A DNA stretch of 64,000 nt from Alkalithermobacter paradoxus. GTDB lineage: Bacteria > Bacillota > Clostridia > Peptostreptococcales > Peptostreptococcaceae. Under the pieces are notes generated by a model. It ran no database searches. It saw only the letters and a program-made list of their open reading frames with translations, and was not told the origin of the DNA. This document shows, one piece after another, positions 36,174-45,771 of the stretch (position 1 is its first letter; the number at the start of each line of letters is the position of its first letter). Position numbers and translations under genes: made by a program. The stretch covers positions 310,001 through 374,000 of the forward strand of contig MZGW01000001.1 of the NCBI GenBank assembly GCA_002029295.1. The letters are read 5' to 3'.

Positions 36174-37709
36174 ATGGGAGATGTTTTATTAGGTTTGAAA
36201 GAGCAATTTTCAAAAGTGCTTTCAAATTATGATAGTAAACAAAAGAAATCTATATTAATAGCTGCAATATTAACATTAATATTAACTACAGGAATTATAT
36301 TGTATATATCAAGACCTGAATATGTGGTTTTATATAAGGATTTAGATTTGAAAGAGTCAGGAGAAGTTGTTAAGAACTTAGATGAATTAAGAGTTCAATA
36401 CAGAATAAGAGAACAAGGGACGATATTGGTTCCTAAAAAAGATGTAAACAAAATAAAAATGGATTTAGCTACTAAGGGAGTTCCTTCGGCTAAGTTTTCT
36501 TATGAAGATATAATTAACAAAAACAATATGTTTATGAGTGAAGACGAAAAAAGAAAAGCATATAACTATGCACTTCAGAACCACTTAGCATCAATAATTC
36601 AAGAAATACCAGGAGTAAGAAAAGCTATAGTTACTCTTAGTATACCTCAAAGATCAGATTTTATACTGTCTGAAAATAAACAAGATGCAAAAGCTTCTGT
36701 ATTTATAGAAGGAGAAAATATAGAGAATATAAGCGTTGAGGGTATTGCTGTTTTAGTAGCAAATTCTGTAGAAGGTTTAAATAAGGAAAATGTAACAATA
36801 CATGATTCAAAGGGAAGGGTCTTAAATAATGTAAATAAGGCTGATAGCTCATTTACATCAAGTACACAATTAGAATTACAAGCGCAGGTAAAAGATGATA
36901 TAGAGAGAAACTTACTTGAATTCTTAGCATCAGTATTTGGATATGGGAATGTATCTGTTATGGCTAGTGTAAATTTAAACTTTGATACTGATATAACTGA
37001 AAGTAGAGAGTTCAAAACACCTATAGAGGGAGAAGAAAATGGACTTATAAGAAGTATGGAAGAAAATATTGAGACTGTAACAGACAACTCAAATGGTGGT
37101 GTTCCTGGAACTGACACTAACACTGAAGAAATTCCTCAGTATGTTGAAGGTGGAAATGAAAACTCTTCTTATCATAAATCAAATAGAATTGTGAATTATG
37201 AACTGAACGAAATAGTTAGGAGAGTAGAAAGGGCTAAAGGTGAAATAACAGATATAACAGTAGCTGTAATACTAAACAGTAACATATTAGAAGGAAACGA
37301 GCTTACTGATGAGAAAAGACAAAATATAGAACAGCTTATTTCAAGTGCAACAGGACTTCAAACAAAATCAGTTAATATATACGCACAACCTTTCAACACT
37401 AACATTTCAGATGCTTTAGAAAAGGCTGGAAGTGCTACACAAAACAAAACACCTTTATGGATGGTAGTTGTATTGATTATATTAGGATTAATACCAATAG
37501 CAGGAGTAATCATATACTTTATAAATAAGAAAAATAAGAAACTAGACACTACTATACAGTCAAAAACTATTCAAATACCTCAAGAACAGTTAGAAGACTT
37601 AGAGCTTGATATTAAGGAATCAGGATATAAAAAGAGTGTTGAAAGTTTTGTAAACAAAAATCCAGAGATTGTATCTCAACTCCTGAAGAGTTGGTTGGAT
37701 GAGGAGTAA
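36174..37709 (+). CDS. fliF: Flagellar MS-ring protein FliF
   Basis: A 511-residue FliF, which forms the membrane-embedded MS ring on which the flagellum is built. Two transmembrane helices are at ~26-46 and ~426-450; between them lies the ring-building region with YVVLYKDLDLKESGEVV (~51-67) and LGGVPG-like GVPSAKFSYEDI. An acidic linker (~275-335) precedes NYELNEIVRRVERAKGEI (~342). The C-terminal VSQLLKSWLDEE is the FliG-binding tail. Starts at ATG after AAAGAGGTG. Confidence 0.95.
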   Translation: MGDVLLGLKEQFSKVLSNYDSKQKKSILIAAILTLILTTGIILYISRPEYVVLYKDLDLKESGEVVKNLDELRVQYRIREQGTILVPKKDVNKIKMDLATKGVPSAKFSYEDIINKNNMFMSEDEKRKAYNYALQNHLASIIQEIPGVRKAIVTLSIPQRSDFILSENKQDAKASVFIEGENIENISVEGIAVLVANSVEGLNKENVTIHDSKGRVLNNVNKADSSFTSSTQLELQAQVKDDIERNLLEFLASVFGYGNVSVMASVNLNFDTDITESREFKTPIEGEENGLIRSMEENIETVTDNSNGGVPGTDTNTEEIPQYVEGGNENSSYHKSNRIVNYELNEIVRRVERAKGEITDITVAVILNSNILEGNELTDEKRQNIEQLISSATGLQTKSVNIYAQPFNTNISDALEKAGSATQNKTPLWMVVVLIILGLIPIAGVIIYFINKKNKKLDTTIQSKTIQIPQEQLEDLELDIKESGYKKSVESFVNKNPEIVSQLLKSWLDEE

Positions 37710-37721
37710 GGGGGAATAAAT

Positions 37722-38738
37722 ATGAAAAAATCCAACAAAACCAATTTGTCCGGGAAACAAAAAGCCGCGATACTTCTTATAACTTTAGGACCTGAGTATT
37801 CAGCTAAGTTATTTAAATACTTGTCTGAAGAAGAAATTGAAGAGATAACTTTAGAAATTGCAAATATGAAAAAAGTAGATCCATCAGTTAAAGATAAAAT
37901 TATGGAAGAATTTTATGAAGTATGTCTAGCTCAAGAATTCATATCAGAAGGTGGAATAGGTTACGCTAAAGAAGTTTTAGAAAAAGCTTTAGGAGCAGAA
38001 AAGGCTGTAGAAATAATGAATAAACTTACAGCATCATTACAGGTAAAACCTTTTGATTTCGCTAGAAAAGCTGATGCTTCACAAATAATAAATTTCATTC
38101 AAAATGAACACCCTCAAACAATTGCATTAATTTTATCTTACTTGGATTCACACAAGGCTGGACAAATATTATCAAGCTTACCTCAAGAAAAACAGTCTGA
38201 AGTAGCTAAGAGAATTGCTACTATGGATAGAACATATCCAGAAGTTATAAAAGAAGTAGAGTTAGTGCTTGAGAAAAAACTATCTAGCATGGTAACACAA
38301 GATTACACATCAGCTGGAGGAGTACAGTCGATTGTTGATATATTAAATGCGGTAGATAGAGGAACTGAAAAATATATCATGGAAAATCTCGAGATTTCAG
38401 ATCCAGAACTTGCGGAAGATATTAAAAAGAGAATGTTTGTATTTGAAGACATTATTACTCTTGATAATACATCTATTCAGAGATTTATTAGAGAAATTGA
38501 CAACAAAGATCTTGCTATTGCACTTAAAGGATCTACTCAAGAAGTTGCAGATGTTATATTTGCAAACATGTCTAAGCGTCTAGCTGAGATGATAAAAGAG
38601 GATATGGACTTTATGGGTCCTGTTAGACTAAGAGATGTGGAAGAATCACAACAAAAGATTGTAAATGTAATAAGAAAACTAGAAGAATCGGGAGAAATAG
38701 TAATTTCAAGAGGCGGAGGAGATGAGCTGATTGTCTAG
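37722..38738 (+). CDS. fliG: Flagellar motor switch protein FliG
   Basis: A 338-residue FliG, the rotor protein that interacts with the stator and sets rotation sense. N-terminal LSGKQKAAILLITLGPEYSAK (~9-29, in part), middle-domain EHPQTIALILSYL (~129) and C-terminal MFVFEDIITLDNTSIQRFIREID (~237-259, in part) with the charged motor helix GSTQEVADVIFANMSKRLAEMI (in part) are all clear. GAGTAAGGGGG precedes the ATG. Its last 8 bases overlap fliH. Confidence 0.96.
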   Translation: MKKSNKTNLSGKQKAAILLITLGPEYSAKLFKYLSEEEIEEITLEIANMKKVDPSVKDKIMEEFYEVCLAQEFISEGGIGYAKEVLEKALGAEKAVEIMNKLTASLQVKPFDFARKADASQIINFIQNEHPQTIALILSYLDSHKAGQILSSLPQEKQSEVAKRIATMDRTYPEVIKEVELVLEKKLSSMVTQDYTSAGGVQSIVDILNAVDRGTEKYIMENLEISDPELAEDIKKRMFVFEDIITLDNTSIQRFIREIDNKDLAIALKGSTQEVADVIFANMSKRLAEMIKEDMDFMGPVRLRDVEESQQKIVNVIRKLEESGEIVISRGGGDELIV

Positions 38739-39506
38739 GGTTATAAAATCGAATCAAGTTAAGATAAGTGAAGAAAAATTGATAACATCTACTTTAAAGC
38801 CTGATGTATTAGATTTATACTCAAATGAAAATAATCAGACACACTCTCAGCTTTCTAAAGAAGTTGACGAATTGATCAAACTCAAAGATAAATTAAGCAG
38901 AGAAATAGAAGAAATGAAAAATAGTGCTCATGTCCAAAAAAATGAAATAATATCAAATGCCAATACTGAATATGAAAGAATCATAAATGAAGCTAAAAGT
39001 AAAGCAACAGCTATATTCGAAACACAAAAACAAAAGGGGTATGAAGAAGGGTATAATAGCAGTTTGTTGGAATACAAACATTTGATAAATGAAGCACTTG
39101 ACATAAAAAAACTGTTTTGGATTGGAAAAGTAGGGAAATTAATAGCTTAGAAAAAAACATAATCAATCTGGTTATACAATCTGTAGAAAAGATAATAAAA
39201 ATTAAGTTACAAGAGGATGATGAGGTAATTCTTAATGTATTAAAGGAAGCTCTAAACAAATTTACATTTACTCATAAACTAATCATAAGAGTAGACAAAG
39301 ATTCTTTTGATTTAGTTAATTCATCTAAAAATAAAATACTCGCTATGACAGACAATATAGATGACATTGAGGTAAAAATAGACAGTTCATTTCAAAAAGG
39401 TGATATAGTAATAGATACCGACTCAGGAACTATAAATCCTAGTATCAAAAACCAGATAGGCATATTAAAGGAAGAATTTATAAAATTACTTCAAGGTGAT
39501 GATTAG
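38731..39506 (+). CDS. fliH: Flagellar export protein FliH, split by a -1 frameshift
   Basis: Two frames together make one FliH (~258 residues), the regulator of the export ATPase FliI. The first frame (TTG 38731, after GGAGGAG) encodes the coiled N-terminal part and stops at TAG 39148-39150 as a 139-residue product; its last 12 residues look non-FliH. The second frame (used from 39111 to 39506) encodes the C-terminal domain (SLEKNIINLVIQSVEKIIKIKL, in part). The switch must happen between 39102 (a TGA in the second frame lies just before) and 39147; the only sensible place is seven A at 39105-39111. The C-terminal part has no ribosome binding site of its own. It could be programmed frameshifting, transcriptional slippage, a phase-variable tract, or a sequencing/assembly error. 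Confidence 0.82.
39105..39111 (+). other. Slippery heptamer A_AAA_AAA inside fliH
   Basis: In the first frame the codons are ATA AAA AAA CTG. A -1 shift after the second AAA continues as ACT GTT TTG GAT TGG, joining the FliH C-terminal frame without any lost residue. This is the exact phasing of the X_XXY_YYZ signal used in bacterial -1 frameshifting. No strong downstream hairpin was found by eye. Confidence 0.65.
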
Positions 39507-39509
39507 ATC

Positions 39510-40826
39510 ATGAATACTATAAAAATCGATAAATATTTTAACAAGCTATCTGACCTTAATCTAGTACAATATACTGGTAGAATATCTCAGGTTATAGGGC
39601 TTACAATTGAATCTAAAGGTCCAGCTGTTAAATTAGGAGAAATATGCAATATATATCCATTGAAATCAGACCATCCAATCTTAGCGGAAGTTGTAGGTTT
39701 CAAGGAAGATAAGGTTTTACTTATGCCTTTAGGAGAAATGGATGGTATTGGTCCAGGAAGTAAGGTTGTAGCAACTGGTGATTGCCTAGAAGTTAAAGTA
39801 GGAGAAGAATTATTAGGAAGAGTACTAGATGGACTTGGAAATAACATAGATAATCTTGATAAACTTGAACTTAAAAAATCGTATCCGGTTATGAATCAGC
39901 CCCCTAATCCCCTTACAAGAAAAAAGATATCAGAAGTTCTTCCTCTAGGAGTTAAAGCTATAGATGGGGTATTGACATGTGGAAAAGGGCAAAGGATAGG
40001 AATATTTGCAGGATCGGGAGTTGGAAAATCTACACTATTAGGTATGATTGCAAGAAATACAAAGGCAGACATAAATGTTATAGCTTTGATTGGAGAGAGG
40101 GGAAGAGAGGTTAGGGAGTTTATAGAAAATGACCTCAAAGAAGAAGGTCTAAAAAGATCTGTGTTAATAGTAGCAACTTCTGATCAACCCCCTTTGGTAA
40201 GAATGAAAGGAGCACTTCTTGCAACAGCTGTGGCAGAGTATTTTAGAGATAAAGGAAAAGATGTAATGCTGATGATGGATTCATTAACTAGATTTTCTAT
40301 GGCACAAAGAGAAGTCGGCTTAGCTGTTGGAGAACCTCCTGTAACAAAAGGTTATACACCATCTGTATTTGCTGTTTTGCCCAAACTTTTAGAAAGAGCA
40401 GGAACCTCTGATAAAGGGTCTATTACAGGTCTTTATACAGTACTTGTTGATGGGGATGATTTAAATGAACCTATAGCGGATACTGTGAGAGGAATATTAG
40501 ATGGTCATATAGTTTTATCAAGAAGCTTAGCTAACAAAAATCATTATCCAGCTATTGAAGTCTTATCTAGTGTAAGTAGGGTAATGGGCAATATCGTTGA
40601 TAGTGATCATATTAAAATTTCTCATAAACTAAAAGATATTTTAGCTGTGTATAGGGAAGCTGAAGATTTAATAAATATAGGTGCATATGTAAAAGGATCC
40701 AACCCTAAGATAGATTATTCCATAGAAAAAATAGATCAAATAAACTCTTTTTTAAGACAAGGTACTCATGAAAAGTATGAATACAATGAGATAGTAGATA
40801 ACCTCTTTAATATACTAAGCGAATAG
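39510..40826 (+). CDS. fliI: Flagellum-specific ATPase FliI
   Basis: A 438-residue F1-beta-like ATPase that powers unfolding and release of export substrates. The Walker A GIFAGSGVGKSTLLGMIARN is at ~165-184, Walker B VMLMMDSLTRFSMAQREVGL (~250) and the arginine/catalytic Glu region GERGREVREFIE (~200). Length is as expected. GGTGATGATTAG precedes the ATG 3 bases after fliH. FliJ follows in 11 bases. Confidence 0.96.
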   Translation: MNTIKIDKYFNKLSDLNLVQYTGRISQVIGLTIESKGPAVKLGEICNIYPLKSDHPILAEVVGFKEDKVLLMPLGEMDGIGPGSKVVATGDCLEVKVGEELLGRVLDGLGNNIDNLDKLELKKSYPVMNQPPNPLTRKKISEVLPLGVKAIDGVLTCGKGQRIGIFAGSGVGKSTLLGMIARNTKADINVIALIGERGREVREFIENDLKEEGLKRSVLIVATSDQPPLVRMKGALLATAVAEYFRDKGKDVMLMMDSLTRFSMAQREVGLAVGEPPVTKGYTPSVFAVLPKLLERAGTSDKGSITGLYTVLVDGDDLNEPIADTVRGILDGHIVLSRSLANKNHYPAIEVLSSVSRVMGNIVDSDHIKISHKLKDILAVYREAEDLINIGAYVKGSNPKIDYSIEKIDQINSFLRQGTHEKYEYNEIVDNLFNILSE

Positions 40827-40837
40827 AGGTGTATAAG

Positions 40838-41278
40838 TTGAAATATAAATTCAGGTTTCAAAAGATACTAGATATAAAAGACAAACTAGGAGAAAGTAAA
40901 AAGGCAGAGATAAACGCTATTATGAAAGATATACAAGATGCAAATGAGAATTTAGAATTGCTAGTTAAAAGTAAAGAAAATAAAAAAAATGAAATGTTAA
41001 ATCTTATGAGTGAGGGAACGAATATTAATAATATAAGATTTTTTTGTGGTATTGTTAATTCTATGGATATCAATATAGACAAACTTAGGGAAAAGATATT
41101 TTTTCTAGAAGAAAAATTAGAACTGAAAAAAAGAGAATATATCGAAATTGCTAAGGAAAAAAAGACTCTAGATAACCTAAAGGACAAGGATTTAATGAGA
41201 TTTAACGAGCATCTTAAAAAGGAAGAAGAAAAATTTATAGATCAAATAGTTACATTTAAAACAAGGGTAAGTAACTAG
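40838..41278 (+). CDS. fliJ: Flagellar export chaperone FliJ
   Basis: A 146-residue, almost entirely coiled-coil protein with the FliJ N-terminus YKFRFQKILDIKDKLGESKK (2-21) and heavy Lys/Glu heptads. It acts as the central stalk that stimulates FliI and escorts substrates. Identification rests on composition, length and its place directly after fliI. The start is TTG 40838, preceded by AGAGGTG; a GTG three codons earlier overlaps that site. Confidence 0.88.
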   Translation: MKYKFRFQKILDIKDKLGESKKAEINAIMKDIQDANENLELLVKSKENKKNEMLNLMSEGTNINNIRFFCGIVNSMDINIDKLREKIFFLEEKLELKKREYIEIAKEKKTLDNLKDKDLMRFNEHLKKEEEKFIDQIVTFKTRVSN

Positions 41279-41287
41279 GAGGACTCC

Positions 41288-42553
41288 ATGAAAGGAAATC
41301 TAAACAAAGGCGATAAAAATGAAGATAAGAAAAAAGTTAACAGCATGCTGATTGTAGCATTGACTATTGTTTCATGCATATTTCTTGCTTTTCTAATATT
41401 ATATTTCACAAATGAAAGCATAAATGATAATACTAATAAAAGGCTAAGCAAACTTCCTGTCATAGGAAAAAGGTTTGATTCTATACCTACACGAGAAGAA
41501 AGATTAGAAAGAGAGAAGATGCTTGCTAATTACTATATATCCTTAGATGATGATAGGGCTGTAGATAAACTTATAATACTAAAAAATGGTGATAGAAGAC
41601 TATTTGAAAGTATAGTTAATCAGATGAAAAAATTAAATTTCGTGCGTACAAATACTATACTAAATCATTTGAGAGAAAGAGAAGCTAGGAAAGATTTGCT
41701 GCAAACGGAACTTGAATTAATGCGTGCGGAAAAAGCTGATATTAGTGAAGAAATATCAAAATATTATTTAAAATTAGGGCTTATAGGTACGATAAATAAT
41801 TTAGAAGATGATATTTTGAGTCTTAAGTTAGACTTTGATAATGCAGCTGAAATAATACAACACTTCAAACAAGACTTTGCAGCAAAAGTTCTGTACTATA
41901 TGGATGAAAATATATCTTTATCAATACTACAAAGTTTAACTTCAAATCAAAGAATAGATATTGAAAGACAGATTGAACTGTATCAACAGTATGTAAAGAG
42001 AAATAAAAGTTTATCTGATGTTCTTTCAAATAGAAAAATAGAAGATTCGAGTAAGGAACTTCAAGATAAAAGAAAATACTCAGTTACCGATGTTGCTATA
42101 ATACTGACTAATATGGATTATTTAAGTGCTGCTAAAATATTACATGAATTTGAGGATAAAGAGTATGTGAATGAGATATTGACAGAATTAAAAGATATTG
42201 AAACCTTAAGAGGTAAAAAGGAAAATGTATATGGATTTACTGAGACCGTGGACAAGGCACTAAAAGTATTAGATTTGTATAAAAGTGACTTAGAAAAACT
42301 AATTAAATCATACGAAAGACTTACTCCTAGAGAAATAGCTATTTTAACAGAAAAAATGACTAAAAACAACCCTAAGTACAAAGAGTATAGAGTTTCTCAA
42401 AATGAGTCTTTCAGGATAACGGAAGAAGATATGATACTAGAGGTATTAAAAAGGTTAAGACCTAGACTTTTATCTCAGGTGATTTCAGAACTTGGACCTG
42501 AGAAAGGAGCAGAAATAAGCAGAAAGATAGGACTTCCAAAAGTCGAACAATAG
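41288..42553 (+). CDS. Enlarged YlxF/MotE-like membrane protein
   Basis: A 421-residue protein in the position of B. subtilis ylxF (between fliJ and fliK). One transmembrane helix (~20-42) follows a charged cytoplasmic N-terminus. Three helical sections recall the MgtE N-terminal/MotE fold: FDNAAEIIQHFKQDFAAKVLYYM (~180, in part), MDYLSAAKILHEFEDKEYVNEIL (~277, in part) and LRPRLLSQVISELGPEKGAEIS (~394, in part). Typical YlxF/MotE proteins have one such domain and ~200 residues, so this one appears duplicated. It may stabilise the motor or act as a FliG-interacting chaperone-like factor; that is inference. GGAGGACTCC precedes the ATG. Confidence 0.7.
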   Translation: MKGNLNKGDKNEDKKKVNSMLIVALTIVSCIFLAFLILYFTNESINDNTNKRLSKLPVIGKRFDSIPTREERLEREKMLANYYISLDDDRAVDKLIILKNGDRRLFESIVNQMKKLNFVRTNTILNHLREREARKDLLQTELELMRAEKADISEEISKYYLKLGLIGTINNLEDDILSLKLDFDNAAEIIQHFKQDFAAKVLYYMDENISLSILQSLTSNQRIDIERQIELYQQYVKRNKSLSDVLSNRKIEDSSKELQDKRKYSVTDVAIILTNMDYLSAAKILHEFEDKEYVNEILTELKDIETLRGKKENVYGFTETVDKALKVLDLYKSDLEKLIKSYERLTPREIAILTEKMTKNNPKYKEYRVSQNESFRITEEDMILEVLKRLRPRLLSQVISELGPEKGAEISRKIGLPKVEQ

Positions 42554-42564
42554 GAGGAAAAAGC

Positions 42565-43773
42565 TTGAGTAAGATATCGCCTATAAACTTTGTGAATTTT
42601 AATATGAAAAATAATACAATAAATAAACCTGCACAAGAAGTTACAACTGATGATTTTAGTAGTAAGATGAAAAAATTTATAATACGTGATGATGAAAATA
42701 AAAGTGAAATCAACATATCCATAGAACAAGAACGCCTCAATGAATCGACCGACATCAGAAAATGTACGGTGGAAAATAATAGTATAAATAATGCGATAGA
42801 TAATCAGAAAGAAGATAAAAACAACCCACTAGAAAAAACAGAGGATGAAAAAGACTGTTATGAAGCTATATATCAGATATTATCAAATCTAATCTGTAGT
42901 CTAGAGGATGACGGGGTTGAAGATATTCATCAACTAAAATTTAATTTAGGTGAATTAATAAAGACTAGTAAAGAAGCGATGCAGTTAAGTGATGTTATTA
43001 AAGCAATAGAGAATATAGAAAATATACCGGTTGATATGAAGGTAGATATAATTAACAAATTAAAAAATACTTTCCAAAGCACAGGTGCAAAAGAGCTTGA
43101 AGCTACCGAACTGAAAAGAGTAAAAATTCCAGAAAACAGGGATATTACATCCCAAAAGAAGTTAGAACTAGATTTACAAAATATAATAAAAGAAGACGAG
43201 AGAGATGTAGATCTTAATACATTAGAAAAGAAATTATTCAAAAATGACGAGCATTCAGAGGATGAATACAGAAGTATAGCTTTTATTAGTCACGACATTA
43301 GTAGAATATCTCAAACTATCAAATCAATAAATAACACGAGTAACCAATATAACTCTATAAAGGATATGGATATAATAAATCAAATATCAAATAAGTCAAA
43401 GTTTATAATTAATAAGGATATATCTAGTATAGAAATACAGTTAGAACCAGAGTCTTTAGGTAAACTTACATTAAGAATAGTACTTGAGAGAGGTTTAGTG
43501 ACTGCTAAATTCACAGCACAAAATGAAGATGTAAAGTCAGTTATAGAGAGTAATATTGAGGAACTAAAAAATAATCTCTTAGGACAAGGATTAAACATAC
43601 AAAGCTTGAGTGTTTCTGTTGATAGTCAAAGTGATTTTGACAGACACAGAAATATACTTGAAGCCACTTCATATAACAAAAAAATAAACAAAGATAGAGT
43701 GTTAATAAGTGGTCAAGAACAGGTCGATAATCCATACTTATATACGGATGACAAGTTCAATCAGTTAGCATAG
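42565..43773 (+). CDS. fliK: Flagellar hook-length control protein FliK
   Basis: A 402-residue FliK, the molecular ruler that switches export from hook to filament proteins. The N-terminal ~270 residues are polar and poorly conserved, as usual; the C-terminal domain shows the diagnostic IEIQLEPESLGKLTLRIVLE (~292-311) followed by LVTAKFTAQNEDVKSVIESN. It starts with TTG after TAGGAGGAAAA. Placed before flgD, as expected. Confidence 0.92.
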   Translation: MSKISPINFVNFNMKNNTINKPAQEVTTDDFSSKMKKFIIRDDENKSEINISIEQERLNESTDIRKCTVENNSINNAIDNQKEDKNNPLEKTEDEKDCYEAIYQILSNLICSLEDDGVEDIHQLKFNLGELIKTSKEAMQLSDVIKAIENIENIPVDMKVDIINKLKNTFQSTGAKELEATELKRVKIPENRDITSQKKLELDLQNIIKEDERDVDLNTLEKKLFKNDEHSEDEYRSIAFISHDISRISQTIKSINNTSNQYNSIKDMDIINQISNKSKFIINKDISSIEIQLEPESLGKLTLRIVLERGLVTAKFTAQNEDVKSVIESNIEELKNNLLGQGLNIQSLSVSVDSQSDFDRHRNILEATSYNKKINKDRVLISGQEQVDNPYLYTDDKFNQLA

Positions 43774-43784
43774 GGGGAAGATGT

Positions 43785-44234
43785 ATGAGTAATATAAATG
43801 CTTTAAGCAATTTACACAATTATTCGCAAAACGATACTAAGAGTAAGAGAGATTCTTTAGGTAAGGATGAGTTTTTACACTTATTGATAACTCAATTAAA
43901 GTATCAAGACCCACTAAAGCCTATGGAAGATAAGGAATTTATATCTCAGATGGCACAGTTTAGCAGTCTAGAACAGATACAAAATCTAAGTAATGTAATG
44001 GAAAGAAGTCAGAGTAATTTGATTTCGGAAATAAAGCTTCTAAGACAAGATTTAGCAAATAATAAAGGATATGAAGAAATAGTTAATGAAATAAAAAAAT
44101 TAAATACTGATTTAGCGTATGATAACATGTACTTAAGCAGCAAGATTGATGAGCTTATAAATGAATTAAGGGCTCTAAAAGAAGCTAGCTCAGTTGAAGA
44201 AAATAGTATTGAAAGTATGATAACAGAAATTTAG
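43785..44234 (+). CDS. flgD: Flagellar hook-capping protein FlgD
   Basis: A 149-residue FlgD that caps the growing hook. The N-terminal signature LGKDEFLHLLITQLKYQDPL (~26-45) and MEDKEFISQMAQFSSLEQIQNL (~48-69, in part) are strong. The large C-terminal tudor/Ig-like domain of enteric FlgD is absent; short versions of ~140 residues also occur in Bacillus. The C-terminal half here is a predicted coiled coil. Preceded by AGGGGGAAG. Confidence 0.94.
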   Translation: MSNINALSNLHNYSQNDTKSKRDSLGKDEFLHLLITQLKYQDPLKPMEDKEFISQMAQFSSLEQIQNLSNVMERSQSNLISEIKLLRQDLANNKGYEEIVNEIKKLNTDLAYDNMYLSSKIDELINELRALKEASSVEENSIESMITEI

Positions 44235-44247
44235 GGGGAATTTTACT

Positions 44248-45759
44248 ATGATGAGATCAATGTATTCTGCAATTTCAAGTTTAAGAGCACACCAACTTAA
44301 AATGGATGTTATAGGAAACAACATAGCTAATGTGAATACTGTAGCTTTTAAAGGTTCAAGAGTAACATTTAAAGAAACATTTAATCAAACAGTAAAAGGT
44401 GCTGGTGGTGCTCAGGATGGACGTGGTGGAACTAACCCGATGCAGATAGGACTTGGTGCTGACGTTGCAACTGTTGATATTATGCACGCAAGAGGAGCTA
44501 GCGAAAGAACAGATAGTCCAACTGATTTAATGATAAATGGAGAAGGATTTTTTATGGTATCTGATGATCCAAATTACTTAAACAGATACTATACAAGAGC
44601 TGGGAATTTCAGCATAGATACTAATGGAAATTTAGTGACTCAAGATGGATATAAAGTATTAGGATACATGGCTGATGAAAGTGGTTATCTTAAAAGCAAT
44701 ATAGAAGGTATACAAATAAACAAATCTATAGTATATCCACCTCAAGCTACAAAACCAACACCAAATAATCCAGAAGAAGATGTTGTTATATTTTCAGGAA
44801 ATTTGAATAACCTTACAAGGTCTAGTGTAGATTTAGGGGCAACATCAACAGTAGGTACAGGTGGGACATCTGTATACAAGCTAGATACAACTATAGTAAA
44901 GGGTAAAGCTATATATATACCAAATGATGAGTATAAGGCTAGTATAGGTAGAGAAACTACTATGGAGGTATTTGATGATTTCGGAAATATCCATAGAATA
45001 AAATTGGTATTCACTAAGAAGGAAGTGTCAACAGGAGATATTGATAACCCTCCATATACTACTTGGAATGTAGATGCATTTTATCTGCATCCAGATGGGA
45101 ATATGCTTAGAAACGGAGTAGAAACTATTACTCTAGATCCGAATGGAAACCCAATTGAAAATGAAGGGATTTATGGGTTTTCTTATGGAGATAAATCCTC
45201 AGGTGCGTTTTCTCAAGGAAGCTTTGAAATAACATTCAATGAGAAAGGACTTGTAACTGGAAATAACAAAATGACATTTAAAATAGGTCAAGGACTAACA
45301 GCTGGAGCAGGTCCATTAGAGTTTGATATTAACTTAGGAGACTTAACTCAGTTTGCAAATACTTCAACTGCTGCAGCAACATACATTAAAGGATATAAGC
45401 AAGGGGCACTTAGTGATTTCGCAATTGCACCTAATGGAGAAATAATAGGAAACTTTGATAATGGTCAAAGGAGAGTTTTAGGAAGAATTGCAATTGCTAA
45501 TTTTACAAATCCAGCAGGGCTACAAAAAACCCAGTCTAACATGTTTACAAGCACTAGAAACTCAGGAATGGCTGTAATTGGACTTCCATCGACTAATGGA
45601 TTTGCAGATTTAAATCCAGGATCTTTAGAAATGTCAAATGTAGACCTAGGAAGAGAATTTACAAACATGATTACAACTCAAAGGGGTTTTCAGGCAAACT
45701 CTAGAGTTATAACAACAACAGATCAAATGTTAGAAGAGCTAGTAAATCTAAAAAGGTAA
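44248..45759 (+). CDS. flgE: Flagellar hook protein FlgE
   Basis: A 503-residue hook subunit. The N-terminal SMYSAISSLRAHQLKMDVIGNNIANVNTVAFKGSR stretch (~4-38, in part VIGNNIANVNT) and the C-terminal EMSNVDLGREFTNMITTQRGFQANSRVIT (~465-493, in part) are the D0 helices typical of FlgE. GDFxxDxNG-like ARAGNFSIDTNGNLVTQDGY is at ~118. The start is the first of two ATG codons after AGGGGG. Normal length for the Firmicute hook. Confidence 0.94.
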   Translation: MMRSMYSAISSLRAHQLKMDVIGNNIANVNTVAFKGSRVTFKETFNQTVKGAGGAQDGRGGTNPMQIGLGADVATVDIMHARGASERTDSPTDLMINGEGFFMVSDDPNYLNRYYTRAGNFSIDTNGNLVTQDGYKVLGYMADESGYLKSNIEGIQINKSIVYPPQATKPTPNNPEEDVVIFSGNLNNLTRSSVDLGATSTVGTGGTSVYKLDTTIVKGKAIYIPNDEYKASIGRETTMEVFDDFGNIHRIKLVFTKKEVSTGDIDNPPYTTWNVDAFYLHPDGNMLRNGVETITLDPNGNPIENEGIYGFSYGDKSSGAFSQGSFEITFNEKGLVTGNNKMTFKIGQGLTAGAGPLEFDINLGDLTQFANTSTAAATYIKGYKQGALSDFAIAPNGEIIGNFDNGQRRVLGRIAIANFTNPAGLQKTQSNMFTSTRNSGMAVIGLPSTNGFADLNPGSLEMSNVDLGREFTNMITTQRGFQANSRVITTTDQMLEELVNLKR

Positions 45760-45771
45760 TAAGGTGAACAA

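Noticed and set aside
39117-39506. Independent gene for the C-terminal half of FliH starting at TTG 39117
   Set aside because: No ribosome binding site precedes it, and the protein continues directly from the upstream frame through the A run.
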